From: Shimia sagamensis
Lineage (GTDB): Bacteria > Pseudomonadota > Alphaproteobacteria > Rhodobacterales > Rhodobacteraceae
Assembly: GCF_900182745.1 (NCBI RefSeq)
Contig: NZ_FXTY01000004.1
Location: 62,001-126,000 of the forward strand
Direction: 5' to 3'
Length of the DNA: 64,000 bases
Shown: positions 44,584 to 52,219 of the stretch, in pieces
Layout: the number at the start of each line of letters is the position of its first letter
How positions within the stretch are numbered: position 1 is the stretch's first letter
The notes under the pieces: model-generated
Told to the model about the DNA's origin: nothing
The model's database searches: none
The model's input: only the letters and a program-made list of their open reading frames with translations
Made by a program: the position numbers and the translations under genes

Positions 44584-44649
44584 GGAGGGGCCAGCCCCTC
44601 CGCCACACGTTGTGTGTCTCCTCCCCGGGATATTTGAAGAATGAGAAAG
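44584..44649. repeat. Dispersed 3'-end element, copy 2, with hairpin
   Basis: On the minus strand this reads TTCTCATTCTTCAAATATCC then CGGGGAG (complement of about 44620-44648), identical to copy 1 at 29051-29078 except for one base in the shared 27. Downstream is the hairpin GGAGGGGC/GCCCCTCC (44584-44601). It follows the 3' end of the SDR gene, as copy 1 follows the 3' end of a dehydrogenase gene. Confidence 0.65.
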
Positions 44650-44654
44650 CAGAG

Positions 44655-45299
44655 TCAGACCGGATGGGCGCGGCCGTCCCAGGTTTGGAAGCAGCCGGTG
44701 CTGTCCAGGCTCAGTTCGGCAAATCGTTGTGCCAGGCAAGTGGCGGATTCGGTCACGGTGATGTCGCCGCCGTCGCCACCCATATCGGTTTTTACCCAGC
44801 CAGGATGATAGATACCCACGGCAATGCCGATGTGTTTGAGGTCTTCGGCCAGATTGAGGCCGAGGTTCAGAGCTGCTGCCTTTGAGGCGCGGTAGATGTA
44901 GCCGCCGCCGCCCACTTTGGTGCTGGAACCCATTTGCGAGGAAATGATCGCGATTTTGGGATTCTGCGCCAATTGTAGATTGGGCAGCAGGTTTTGAACG
45001 GTTAGAAACACGCCCGCGACATTGGCGGCAAATGTGTTGGCCCAGAGGTCCGGTGCGTAGCCATCCGCGAGGTTTTGGCCTTTGTCCAGAAAAACGCCCG
45101 CGTTGCAGATCAAAAGGTCCACCGGTTGGGTGTCCAGCGCCTGCGCCATGGCGCGTTGGCTGTCGGCACTGGTGACGTCGAGTTTCAGGCATTCGCCACC
45201 TGAGCGGCTGGTGCCCGTGACCTGATGACCCTGGGCCCGCAGGGTTTGATCAAGCGCCAGTCCTATGCCGCGATTGGCGCCGGTGATGACTACATGCAT
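44655..45299 (-). CDS. Short-chain dehydrogenase/reductase
   Basis: The 214-residue classical SDR has the NAD(P) motif TGANRGIG (about 6-13), NAG in LLICNAGVFL, and the catalytic YRASKAAALNLG (Tyr and Lys in the YxxxK pattern), with Ser in the preceding strand SSQMGSS. The residues after the glycine motif include LRAQGHQVTGTSRSG, which suits NADPH use. The substrate is unknown; relatives include small csgA-like SDRs. The 3' end is followed by the dispersed element. Confidence 0.9.
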   Translation of the reverse strand: MHVVITGANRGIGLALDQTLRAQGHQVTGTSRSGGECLKLDVTSADSQRAMAQALDTQPVDLLICNAGVFLDKGQNLADGYAPDLWANTFAANVAGVFLTVQNLLPNLQLAQNPKIAIISSQMGSSTKVGGGGYIYRASKAAALNLGLNLAEDLKHIGIAVGIYHPGWVKTDMGGDGGDITVTESATCLAQRFAELSLDSTGCFQTWDGRAHPV

Positions 45300-45323
45300 G
45301 GGCGGGCTCCTATGTGAGGGGGA

Positions 45324-45812
45324 TCAATTGGTTTTGCGACCAATGTTGAAGGGCAGTGGGGCCACTGGCACGCCGTCCTCAATCAGGGCTTTGGCCTCTT
45401 CGGGCTTGGCCACGCCATAAATAGCGCGTTCAGGGGCGTCACCGTCGTGTATGGCGCGGGCTTCGCTGGCAAAATCGTTGCCAACATAGTCAGAGTTGCT
45501 TTCGACGTGGCCGCGCAGCTCCTTGAGGGCCTGTTCAGCTGGCGAGGCGGGCGCGCTGAGGGGGCCGGGTGCCGGAGCTGGCATAGCTGCGGGGGGGGCG
45601 GCATTGGCCTCTGGAGTTGGCGTTTCTTGTGGTTGGGCGGCGGAGCGCGCTGGGCGCACACGGGGTGCCATCATGGCCTTTTCCACGGCCGTGTTGCCGC
45701 AGACAGCACAGGATACCATGCCGACTGCCTTGAGCTTGTCAAAGGCGTCAGCGGATTGGAACCAGCTGTCAAAGCGGTGGTCGTTGGCGCATTTCAAAGT
45801 GAATTTGATCAT
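45324..45812 (-). CDS. DUF1178 family protein
   Basis: The 162-residue protein has an N-terminal zinc-ribbon-like part (MIKFTLKCANDHRFDSWFQSADAF, cut at the family core; SCAVCGNTAVEKAMMAPRV), a Pro/Ala-rich linker (about 55-90) and a C-terminal helix region with GNDFASEARAIHDGDAPERAIYG. The domain is conserved in alphaproteobacteria with no assigned role. The ATG at 45812 is chosen because the family starts MIKF/MIRY. It is followed by the SDR gene (24 bp). Confidence 0.9.
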   Translation of the reverse strand: MIKFTLKCANDHRFDSWFQSADAFDKLKAVGMVSCAVCGNTAVEKAMMAPRVRPARSAAQPQETPTPEANAAPPAAMPAPAPGPLSAPASPAEQALKELRGHVESNSDYVGNDFASEARAIHDGDAPERAIYGVAKPEEAKALIEDGVPVAPLPFNIGRKTN

Positions 45813-45884
45813 TGGTGTGTGACGCTGCCCATGGTGTGTTGCGCGAACATAGGCATCTGTGTGTGTGGGATCAAGCAAGCGAAG

Positions 45885-46367
45885 TTAAGGTGTGGGCGTG
45901 ATGAAGGTGGGGTCAAAGTTGCGCACCAGCTTGGCCAGGTCAGGATGGCCGATGTGTTTGGCCGCCTTTTTGGGGCTCAGCCATTTGCGTTGGCGCTGTC
46001 CCATCTCCGGATAGGTGCGGGTGAAGTTGTGCACTTCCAGAGGGAAGACCATCACGCGGATGGTTTGGCCGCGCATTGCGCCGCGCGCTTTGCGATAGCG
46101 GTAGGTGCCAAGGCAGTGCTTGTGGGCCCGCCCCAGAATGCCGGCTTCTTCCCAAGCTTCCTGCGCGGCGGCCTTGTGGGGTTTGAGGTCATCCATTGGC
46201 CAGCCTTTGGGGAGGAGCCATTGGCGCGTGCCGCGTGAAGTGATCAGCAACACCTCAGTTTTGTTTTTGTGAATACGATACGGCAGCGCGGCAAACTGAA
46301 TGTTTTTGCCGCGCTTTTGTGCCTTGCGGATCATGGCCTCTGTGGTGGCCGGGTCGAGCAAGCCCAT
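45885..46367 (-). CDS. Nudix hydrolase
   Basis: The 160-residue protein has a Nudix box with slight deviation: G-W-P-x-x-x-L then AAAQEAWEEAGILG, giving the conserved EAxEEAGI core; the usual RE before it is QE. The N-terminal strands (IQFAALPYRIHKNKTEVLLITSR) and KGWPMD resemble diphosphoinositol-polyphosphate or diadenosine-polyphosphate hydrolases of the DIPP group. It is transcribed away from mraZ, so the 725-bp MraZ-box region may also bear on its promoter. Confidence 0.88.
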   Translation of the reverse strand: MGLLDPATTEAMIRKAQKRGKNIQFAALPYRIHKNKTEVLLITSRGTRQWLLPKGWPMDDLKPHKAAAQEAWEEAGILGRAHKHCLGTYRYRKARGAMRGQTIRVMVFPLEVHNFTRTYPEMGQRQRKWLSPKKAAKHIGHPDLAKLVRNFDPTFITPTP

Positions 46368-46453
46368 GTTGCCTCCTAAGGCGTGTGTGCCGTGGTGAAG
46401 ATACTTTAGGCAAGGCGTCTAGGTGGGCCAAGAGGCTGTGCGTGATTTCTTTT

Positions 46454-46534
46454 TGGGCTGTGTTGGAAGGGTTTTGGGATTTTGTGGGAAAGATATGGGA
46501 AATTGGATTGGGAATTCATGGGATCAGTGTGGGG
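46454..46534 (+). promoter_or_regulatory. Eight-unit TGGGA box array (MraZ-type), cluster 1
   Basis: TGGRN pentamers start at 46454, 46464, 46475, 46485, 46496, 46509, 46519 and 46530. Spacings are 10, 11, 10, 11, 13, 10 and 11, close to one helical turn each; five of the eight are exactly TGGGA. This is the form reported for MraZ sites in Escherichia coli (TGGGN repeats with 5-bp spacers), but with far more units. It lies between the divergent Nudix and mraZ genes. Confidence 0.65.
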
Positions 46535-46622
46535 GAGGCGGCGGTTCTCTGCCGAATCGGTTTGGCAATGGCGGGAATCTGCCCCCAATTCGGGGCGGTT
46601 ACGGGGCGCTCTTGACCTTCTG

Positions 46623-46648
46623 TGGAGAAAAAGTGGGATAACTTGGGA
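46623..46648 (+). promoter_or_regulatory. TGGGA box cluster 2 abutting the -35 element
   Basis: TGGAG (46623), TGGGA (46634) and TGGGA (46644) are spaced 11 and 10 bp and end six bases before TTGACA. The last two units read TGGGA-N5-TGGGA exactly. A bound protein here would touch RNA polymerase at the presumed mraZ promoter. Confidence 0.65.
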
Positions 46649-46654
46649 AAAATT

Positions 46655-46683
46655 TTGACACTGTGGCTTTGGGCTTATCTAGT
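46655..46683 (+). promoter_or_regulatory. Candidate dcw promoter
   Basis: TTGACA (46655-46660) and TCTAGT (46678-46683) are separated by 17 bp. The -35 is perfect for sigma-70 and the -10 moderate. It would give a leader of about 400 bases before mraZ. Confidence 0.5.
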
Positions 46684-47000
46684 GTCTGTTCCTCGTATGG
46701 TTGCCTAAATGTGGGGTGGTGTCCTATCAATTTGGCTTTGAAATCGCCGATATTGATGGGGTGGGGTCGCGCGTGGAGGGCTTTTCTCCACAAATTCCTG
46801 TTGATTTCCATGAATTCCCATGGCATCCCTAGTTACACGATGAGGACGGGACATAAAGAGAGGCACTAAGACCTCCGATCCCAAGTCAGGTTTCATACAG
46901 GCACCCGCTTTCATCGAAAATAAGAGATCCGGTGCGTGGGCGAGCAGAACATCCCCCCAGGTGGCACGCGCAACTGGACTACCCGCCAAGCGGGACGAGG
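46684..47000 (+). other. Long leader upstream of mraZ; possible structured RNA
   Basis: Between the presumed promoter and the terminator there is no protein-like frame. The second half (46841-47000) has short hairpins, such as CCCGC/GCGGG at 46982-46994 and GCACC/GGTGC pairing around 46911-46935. With the terminator it could be a separate small RNA or the leader of mraZ. It lacks the conserved GAGGAAAGTCC of RNase P RNA. Confidence 0.35.
46786..46830 (-). promoter_or_regulatory. TGGGA box cluster 3 on the opposite strand
   Basis: Read on the minus strand, AGGGA (46830-46826), TGGGA (46820-46816), TGGAA (46810-46806), AGGAA (46799-46795) and TGGAG (46790-46786) follow at 10, 10, 11 and 9 bp. 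The middle unit and its spacer, TGGGAATTCATGG, also occur in cluster 1 in the other orientation. It lies in the transcribed leader of mraZ. Confidence 0.5.
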
Positions 47001-47041
47001 ACGGCGGATTGATCAGTGGCAGCAGATCAATCCGCCGTTTT
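47001..47041 (+). terminator. Strong Rho-independent terminator 51 bp before mraZ
   Basis: ACGGCGGATTGATC (47001-47014) and GATCAATCCGCCGT (47025-47038) form a perfect 14-bp stem with a 10-base loop, ending in TTTT. It would stop transcripts from the upstream promoter unless controlled, or end a separate small RNA. Confidence 0.85.
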
Positions 47042-47092
47042 ACTTCATAAAGGGCGCTTTGGGCGGCGCGCAGGTTGAGAGGGCCATAGGCA

Positions 47093-47593
47093 GTGGCGCT
47101 GATGTTTCGAGGCGAAAGCCGTAACAAGGTGGATGGTAAAGGACGGATGTCGATTCCGGCCAAGTTCCGCCGTGTGCTCGAAGCAGGTGACCCTGACTGG
47201 AAAAGTGGCGAAAACCCCAATCTCGTAATTGTTTATGGCGGCAAGACCCGCGACTTTCTGGAATGTTTCACGGTTGAGGCGATGAATGATGTGGTGGCCC
47301 GCATCATGAAGATGCCCCGTGGCAGCAAAAAGCGCCTCGCGCTTTCGAAATTGTACCTCACCCAATCGTTGGAAGTGTCGGTGGATGAGACCGGCCGTTT
47401 GGTGTTGCCCAAAGAGCAGCGCGACAAGATTGGGCTTGAGAGCATGGCCTTCTTCGGTGGTAAAGGCGACACGTTTGAGATCTGGAATCCAGAGACATAT
47501 GACGCCACTCAGGAAGAAGCGCTGGAAGCGGATGACGATTTTGATCCGGACGCTGATCCCTCGATTTATCTCGACGGCGACGAGGATTTCTAA
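47093..47593 (+). CDS. mraZ: Division/cell-wall cluster regulator MraZ
   Basis: The 166-residue protein has two MraZ/AbrB-type swapped-hairpin domains: the first with [19 protein letters not shown] (about 12-30), the second with [20 protein letters not shown] (about 96-115; first 20 residues given), and an acidic C-terminal tail (about 145-166). MraZ forms rings that bind repeated TGGGN boxes upstream of its own gene and represses the dcw operon in Escherichia coli. GTG at 47093 is the likely start; an ATG three codons later is possible. Its stop is two bases before rsmH. Confidence 0.95.
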   Translation: MALMFRGESRNKVDGKGRMSIPAKFRRVLEAGDPDWKSGENPNLVIVYGGKTRDFLECFTVEAMNDVVARIMKMPRGSKKRLALSKLYLTQSLEVSVDETGRLVLPKEQRDKIGLESMAFFGGKGDTFEIWNPETYDATQEEALEADDDFDPDADPSIYLDGDEDF

Positions 47594-47595
47594 CC

Positions 47596-48588
47596 ATGGC
47601 GACGTCAGACGAACCCGCCGCCAAACGCCCTCACATTCCTGTCCTGCTTGCGCCGTTGCTGCGCGAAGTGGCACCGGTGTCTGGCCGCTGGCTGGATGGC
47701 ACTTTTGGGGCGGGCGGGTATACCCGTGGATTGATCGACGCCGGGGCTGACAAGGTTTACGGTGTGGATCGTGACCCGCTGGCGTTTGAGATGGCCGCGC
47801 CCTGGGTGGGCGACTATGGCGATCAGATTGAATTGGTCGGCGGTGTATTCTCCAAATTGGACGAATACGCGCAGGACCTGGACGGGATAGTTTTGGACCT
47901 CGGTGTCAGCTCCATGCAACTGGATCTGGCGGAGCGCGGCTTTTCATTCATGAAAGACGGCCCGTTGGATATGCGTATGAGTCAGGATGGGCCGTCAGCT
48001 GCGGATTTGGTGAATGAGGCGGAAGAAGCTGAGATTGCCAATATTCTGTTTCAATATGGCGAGGAGCGCGCGAGCCGCCGCATTGCCAAGGCAATTGTGC
48101 GCGAGCGGGCGGTTGAGCCTATCACCACAACCCTGCGACTGGCGGGTATTGTTGAAAGCTGTTTGCCACGCTCCAAGCCCGGGCAGAGCCATCCGGCGAC
48201 ACGCAGTTTTCAAGGGCTGCGTATTGCGGTGAATGATGAATATGGCGAGCTGTTTCGTGGCCTGATGGCCGCTGAGCGGGCACTGAAGCCCGGCGGTTTG
48301 CTGGCCGTGGTGACGTTTCACTCAGTTGAAGATCGCATGGTGAAGCGGTTTTTGCAGAGCCGGGCGGGCAAGACCGGCAATGTGAACCGCTACGCGCCGG
48401 AAACCGAGCAGGAAACCCCCGCGTTTGAGTTGATTACACGTAAGGCCGTGGGGCCGGACCCGGACGAGTTAGAAGACAACCCGCGCGCCCGGTCAGCCAA
48501 GCTGCGCGTGGCGCGGCGCACCGACGCTGAGGCCGGTGAAATTGCTGGAAAAGCAATTGGTATGCCAACACTTGGGGGACGTAAGTGA
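47596..48588 (+). CDS. rsmH: 16S rRNA m4C1402 methyltransferase RsmH
   Basis: The 330-residue SAM-dependent enzyme N4-methylates cytosine 1402 in the decoding centre of 16S rRNA. It shows the SAM loop [20 protein letters not shown] (20 residues; about 34-53), the catalytic-region [20 protein letters not shown] (20 residues), and the RNA-binding insert [15 protein letters not shown]. Length is normal. The TGA overlaps the ftsL start by one base. Confidence 0.96.
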   Translation: MATSDEPAAKRPHIPVLLAPLLREVAPVSGRWLDGTFGAGGYTRGLIDAGADKVYGVDRDPLAFEMAAPWVGDYGDQIELVGGVFSKLDEYAQDLDGIVLDLGVSSMQLDLAERGFSFMKDGPLDMRMSQDGPSAADLVNEAEEAEIANILFQYGEERASRRIAKAIVRERAVEPITTTLRLAGIVESCLPRSKPGQSHPATRSFQGLRIAVNDEYGELFRGLMAAERALKPGGLLAVVTFHSVEDRMVKRFLQSRAGKTGNVNRYAPETEQETPAFELITRKAVGPDPDELEDNPRARSAKLRVARRTDAEAGEIAGKAIGMPTLGGRK

Positions 48589-48935
48589 TGCGGATGGTGT
48601 TGTTCATCCTGGCCGCAGGGATGGTAATTGGGCTCTCAGTTTGGGCCTATCAAGAGAATTATCGTACCCAGGCGATGATTGGCGAGACTGAGCGACTTCA
48701 GCGTGAAATTGGCGTCTCGCGGGCGCGCTTGGCTGTGTTGAAAGCGGAGTGGGCTTATCTCAACCGCCCTGACCGGCTGCGCGATCTGACAGAAATCAAC
48801 TACAACGACATGCAACTCTTGCCGCTGCGCCCGGATCAGTTTGGCCGCATTGAGCAGGTGGCTTTCCCATCCAAGGACGCGCCGATCACTTTTGAAAATG
48901 CTGTGGAAGTCTCCTCAGAAGAGGCCAAGCCATGA
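48588..48935 (+). CDS. ftsL: Cell division protein FtsL
   Basis: The 115-residue bitopic protein has a short cytoplasmic start, one transmembrane helix (about 2-20) and a periplasmic coiled-coil helix (about 30-60; TERLQREIGVSRARLAVLK). It belongs to the FtsQLB subcomplex that activates FtsWI at the septum. The sequence is weakly conserved in this family, so identification rests on position between rsmH and ftsI plus topology. It overlaps rsmH by one base and ftsI by four. Confidence 0.88.
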   Translation: MRMVLFILAAGMVIGLSVWAYQENYRTQAMIGETERLQREIGVSRARLAVLKAEWAYLNRPDRLRDLTEINYNDMQLLPLRPDQFGRIEQVAFPSKDAPITFENAVEVSSEEAKP

Positions 48936-50716
48936 TCCGCAAGCCGTTGCGCCCGTTGGCGTCGATCCTGCATGCCCGTAGTGCCGGAGAAAACCCGGAC
49001 CAGATTGAACGTGCCAACGTGCGCGAGCGTCATGAAGAAATGCGCAACAAAGGACGTGCGCGGGCCGAAGGACGTTTGCTGATTATGGGCGTGCTGTTTG
49101 CCGGCGCGTTTCTGACCGTTGGCGCGCGTATGGCTGTGGTCAGCACGTCAGAAGCCACCGAACCACGCACAAGCTATGCCGGCAGTCGCATTCAGGCAGA
49201 GCGTGCCGATATTGTGGACCGCAAAGGGCGCATTCTGGCAACCAATCTGGAAACACACTCCATTTATGCGCATCCGCATGAAATGATCGACCCGGCCGTG
49301 GCGGCGCAGAGATTGGCGGAAATATTCCCTGATCTGGATGCCGCGAAATTGGAGCGTCGGTTCACAGACGGGCGTAAGTTCTACTGGGTGAAGAAAAAAA
49401 TCTCCCCGGAGCAGAAACAGGCCGTGCATGACATTGGTGAGCCGGGTTTGCTGTTTGGTCGTCGCGAGATGCGCCTTTATCCAAACGGACGTCTGGCGGC
49501 GCATATTCTGGGCGGGGCATCTTTTGGGGATGAAGATGTGCATGATGCGGAGCTGATTGGCGTCGCGGGTGTTGAGAAGTATTTCGACGATGCGCTGCGT
49601 GATCCGGCCAATGGTGACAAGGCGCTGACCCTGTCAATTGACCTCACGGTGCAGACCGCGGCGGAGCGGGTGCTTTGGGGCGGCATGAAACTGATGAACG
49701 CCAAAGGGGCAAGTTCAGTGCTGATGGATGCGCACACTGGCGAGATTGTCTCGATGGTGAGCTTGCCGGACTTTGATCCTAACAACCGTCCGAACCCTCC
49801 CGTGAAAGGGCAGGCGGCGGACAGTCCGCTGTTTAACCGCGCGGTGCAGGGGCTTTATGAGCTGGGCTCGACGTTTAAAATCTTCACGGCGGCACAGTCG
49901 ATGGAGCTTGGACTGGCCAATCCAGAGACCAAGATCAACACCGCCGGGCCATTGCGTTGGGGTAAATTCAAGATCCGCGATTTCCGCAATTATGGCGCGC
50001 AGTTGACGCTGACCAAGGTGATTGTGAAATCGTCCAATATTGGCACCGCGCGCATGGCGCAGGTGATTGGTGCGGCGCGGCAGCAGGACTTCCTGAAGCA
50101 GCTTGGCTTCTTTGAGCCAACGCCGGTGGAATTGGTTGAGGCAGGTGGTGCGCAGCCGCTGTTGCCGAAAAACTGGTCCGAACTGTCGACAATGACAATT
50201 TCATATGGCCACGGCATGTCCGCAAGCCCGCTGCATTTGGCGGCTGGTTATGCGGCAATTGCCAATGGCGGCACCAAAGTGGTGCCGACAATTCTAAAGC
50301 AAAACAATGTGGTAAGGGGCGAACGTGTTATGTCGCTTGCCAGTGCGGAGGCCTCACGGCTTATGCTGCGCAAGGTGGTGAGTGAAGGCACTGCCTCCTT
50401 TGGGGAGGTTCCGGGCTACGCTGTTGGCGGCAAAACCGGCACCGCAGACAAGCCGTTGGAGAATGGGCGTGGGTATTATGAAGACAAGGTGATCGCCACC
50501 TTTGCCGCCATGTTCCCGGCGCATGATCCCAAATATGTGCTGATCCTTAGCCTGGATGAACCAGTGGAAACGTCAGGGGATGAACCGCGTCGCACAGCGG
50601 GTTGGACAGCGGTGCCTGTCGCGGCGGAGATGATCACCCGTGTCGCGCCACTTTTGGGGCTGCGTCCCGAGGTTGAGCCTGCGCCTTTGGCTGGTATAAC
50701 GCTGACATCAAACTAA
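48932..50716 (+). CDS. ftsI: Peptidoglycan D,D-transpeptidase FtsI (PBP3)
   Basis: The 594-residue class B penicillin-binding protein cross-links septal peptidoglycan with FtsW. It has an N-terminal membrane helix (about 48-68), a dimerisation/pedestal domain, and a transpeptidase domain with all three catalytic motifs: S313-T-F-K316, S367-S-N369 and K501-T-G503. The start overlaps the end of ftsL by four bases. Confidence 0.97.
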   Translation: MIRKPLRPLASILHARSAGENPDQIERANVRERHEEMRNKGRARAEGRLLIMGVLFAGAFLTVGARMAVVSTSEATEPRTSYAGSRIQAERADIVDRKGRILATNLETHSIYAHPHEMIDPAVAAQRLAEIFPDLDAAKLERRFTDGRKFYWVKKKISPEQKQAVHDIGEPGLLFGRREMRLYPNGRLAAHILGGASFGDEDVHDAELIGVAGVEKYFDDALRDPANGDKALTLSIDLTVQTAAERVLWGGMKLMNAKGASSVLMDAHTGEIVSMVSLPDFDPNNRPNPPVKGQAADSPLFNRAVQGLYELGSTFKIFTAAQSMELGLANPETKINTAGPLRWGKFKIRDFRNYGAQLTLTKVIVKSSNIGTARMAQVIGAARQQDFLKQLGFFEPTPVELVEAGGAQPLLPKNWSELSTMTISYGHGMSASPLHLAAGYAAIANGGTKVVPTILKQNNVVRGERVMSLASAEASRLMLRKVVSEGTASFGEVPGYAVGGKTGTADKPLENGRGYYEDKVIATFAAMFPAHDPKYVLILSLDEPVETSGDEPRRTAGWTAVPVAAEMITRVAPLLGLRPEVEPAPLAGITLTSN

Positions 50717-50737
50717 GCCAAATAAGGGCGCGCGCAG

Positions 50738-52219
50738 ATGGCAGCAGACACAAAACAGCTTTCGGAATTGGGTCTGACAGCCATAGGTGCGGTAAATCCA
50801 CAGATCACTGGATTGGCGGTAGACAGCCGCGAAGTAAAAGACGGCTATCTCTTTGCCGCTTTGCCCGGAACCCGCGTGCATGGCGGAACGTTCATTCAAT
50901 TTGCTTTGCGCATGGGGGCGGCGGCAATCCTGACCGATGCGGCGGGCGCCAAGATTGCGGAACAGGAACTTGCGGCGAGTGATGCAGCGCTGGTGATTGC
51001 CGAAGATCCGCGTCAGGCGCTGGCCTACACGGCGGCGCTCTATTTTGGTGCACAGCCCGGTATCATGGCCGCGGTCACCGGCACCAATGGCAAGACGTCG
51101 GTTGCAACCTTCCTGCGGATGATCTGGCAGGAAATGGGCCTTGAGGCCGTGAACCTTGGCACCACCGGTGTGGAAGGCGATTTTACGGCTCCGCTCAACC
51201 ATACAACTCCAGAGCCGATTACTTTGCACCGCACTTTGGCGGCAGCGGCAGGGGCCGGAATTGGCTTTGCTGCGATGGAAGCCAGCTCACATGGGTTGGC
51301 GCAATGCCGGTTGGACGGGGTGCAGTTGCGGGCTGCCGGGTTCACCAATTTCACGCAAGATCACCTCGATTATCACGCGACGTTTGATGAATACTTCAAT
51401 GCCAAAGCAGGCTTGTTCAATCGGGTGTTGCCGGAAGAGGGCACTGCGGTGATCAATGTCGATGATCCGCGCGGGTTGGATATGGCAATGATTGCGGGTG
51501 GCCGTGGCCAAAGTGTGATCACCGTGGGCAAAGCTGAGGCTGACATTGCCCTGATGGGACAGCGTTTTGACGCCACGGGTCAGGACATGCGCTTTACTTT
51601 CCGGAGCAAAGCTTACCAGACGCGGCTAAATTTGCTGGGTGGGTTTCAGGCGGAGAATGTGTTGCTTGCGGCTGGGCTGGCGATCGCCTGTGGTGCGGAG
51701 CCGGAGAGGGTGTTTGAGGTTTTACACGAACTCAAAGGGGTTCGAGGTCGGATGCAGCTGGCGGCGACGCGGGCAAACGGCGCTGCGGTGTTTGTGGATT
51801 ATGCCCACACACCAGATGCGGTGGCCACAGCTTTGCAGGCGATGCGCCCACATGTGATGGGACGGCTGATTGTGATTGTTGGCGCTGGTGGGGATCGCGA
51901 TGCGGCCAAGCGTCCGCTGATGGGGCAGGCGGCGGCAGAAAACGCTGATGTGGTGTTTGTCACCGATGACAATCCGCGCACTGAAGACCCGGCCAGCATC
52001 CGAGCCGCAGTCATGGACGGCGCGCCAGAGGCCACGGAGGTGGATGACCGCGCCAAGGCCATCCTGCTTGCCGTGGATGCACTGCAACCGGGTGACACAT
52101 TGTTGATTGCTGGCAAAGGCCATGAGACCGGTCAAATTGTGGGTGAGGATGTGTTGCCGTTTGACGATTGTGAACAGGCCAGCGTGGTCGTGGCTGCATT
52201 GGACGGAGGGATCGCATGA
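50738..52219 (+). CDS. murE: UDP-MurNAc-tripeptide synthetase MurE
   Basis: The 493-residue Mur ligase adds the third stem-peptide residue. It has the ATP loop GTNGKT (115-120), Lys-carbamate region helix, and the motif DNPRTE near 410, the DNPR signature that indicates meso-diaminopimelate specificity, as expected in a Gram-negative. The three-domain layout is complete. The stop overlaps murF by four bases (ATGA). Confidence 0.97.
   Translation: MAADTKQLSELGLTAIGAVNPQITGLAVDSREVKDGYLFAALPGTRVHGGTFIQFALRMGAAAILTDAAGAKIAEQELAASDAALVIAEDPRQALAYTAALYFGAQPGIMAAVTGTNGKTSVATFLRMIWQEMGLEAVNLGTTGVEGDFTAPLNHTTPEPITLHRTLAAAAGAGIGFAAMEASSHGLAQCRLDGVQLRAAGFTNFTQDHLDYHATFDEYFNAKAGLFNRVLPEEGTAVINVDDPRGLDMAMIAGGRGQSVITVGKAEADIALMGQRFDATGQDMRFTFRSKAYQTRLNLLGGFQAENVLLAAGLAIACGAEPERVFEVLHELKGVRGRMQLAATRANGAAVFVDYAHTPDAVATALQAMRPHVMGRLIVIVGAGGDRDAAKRPLMGQAAAENADVVFVTDDNPRTEDPASIRAAVMDGAPEATEVDDRAKAILLAVDALQPGDTLLIAGKGHETGQIVGEDVLPFDDCEQASVVVAALDGGIA

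Noticed and set aside
46454..46534. CRISPR-like array in the TGGGA region
   Set aside because: Units are only 5 bases long with 5-8-base spacers, far too short; the helical phase fits protein-binding boxes.
46841..47041. RNase P RNA (rnpB) or 6S RNA before mraZ
   Set aside because: The terminator and position made me check, but the highly conserved GAGGAAAGTCC segment of RNase P RNA is absent on both strands, and no long 6S-like hairpin with a central bubble could be drawn.
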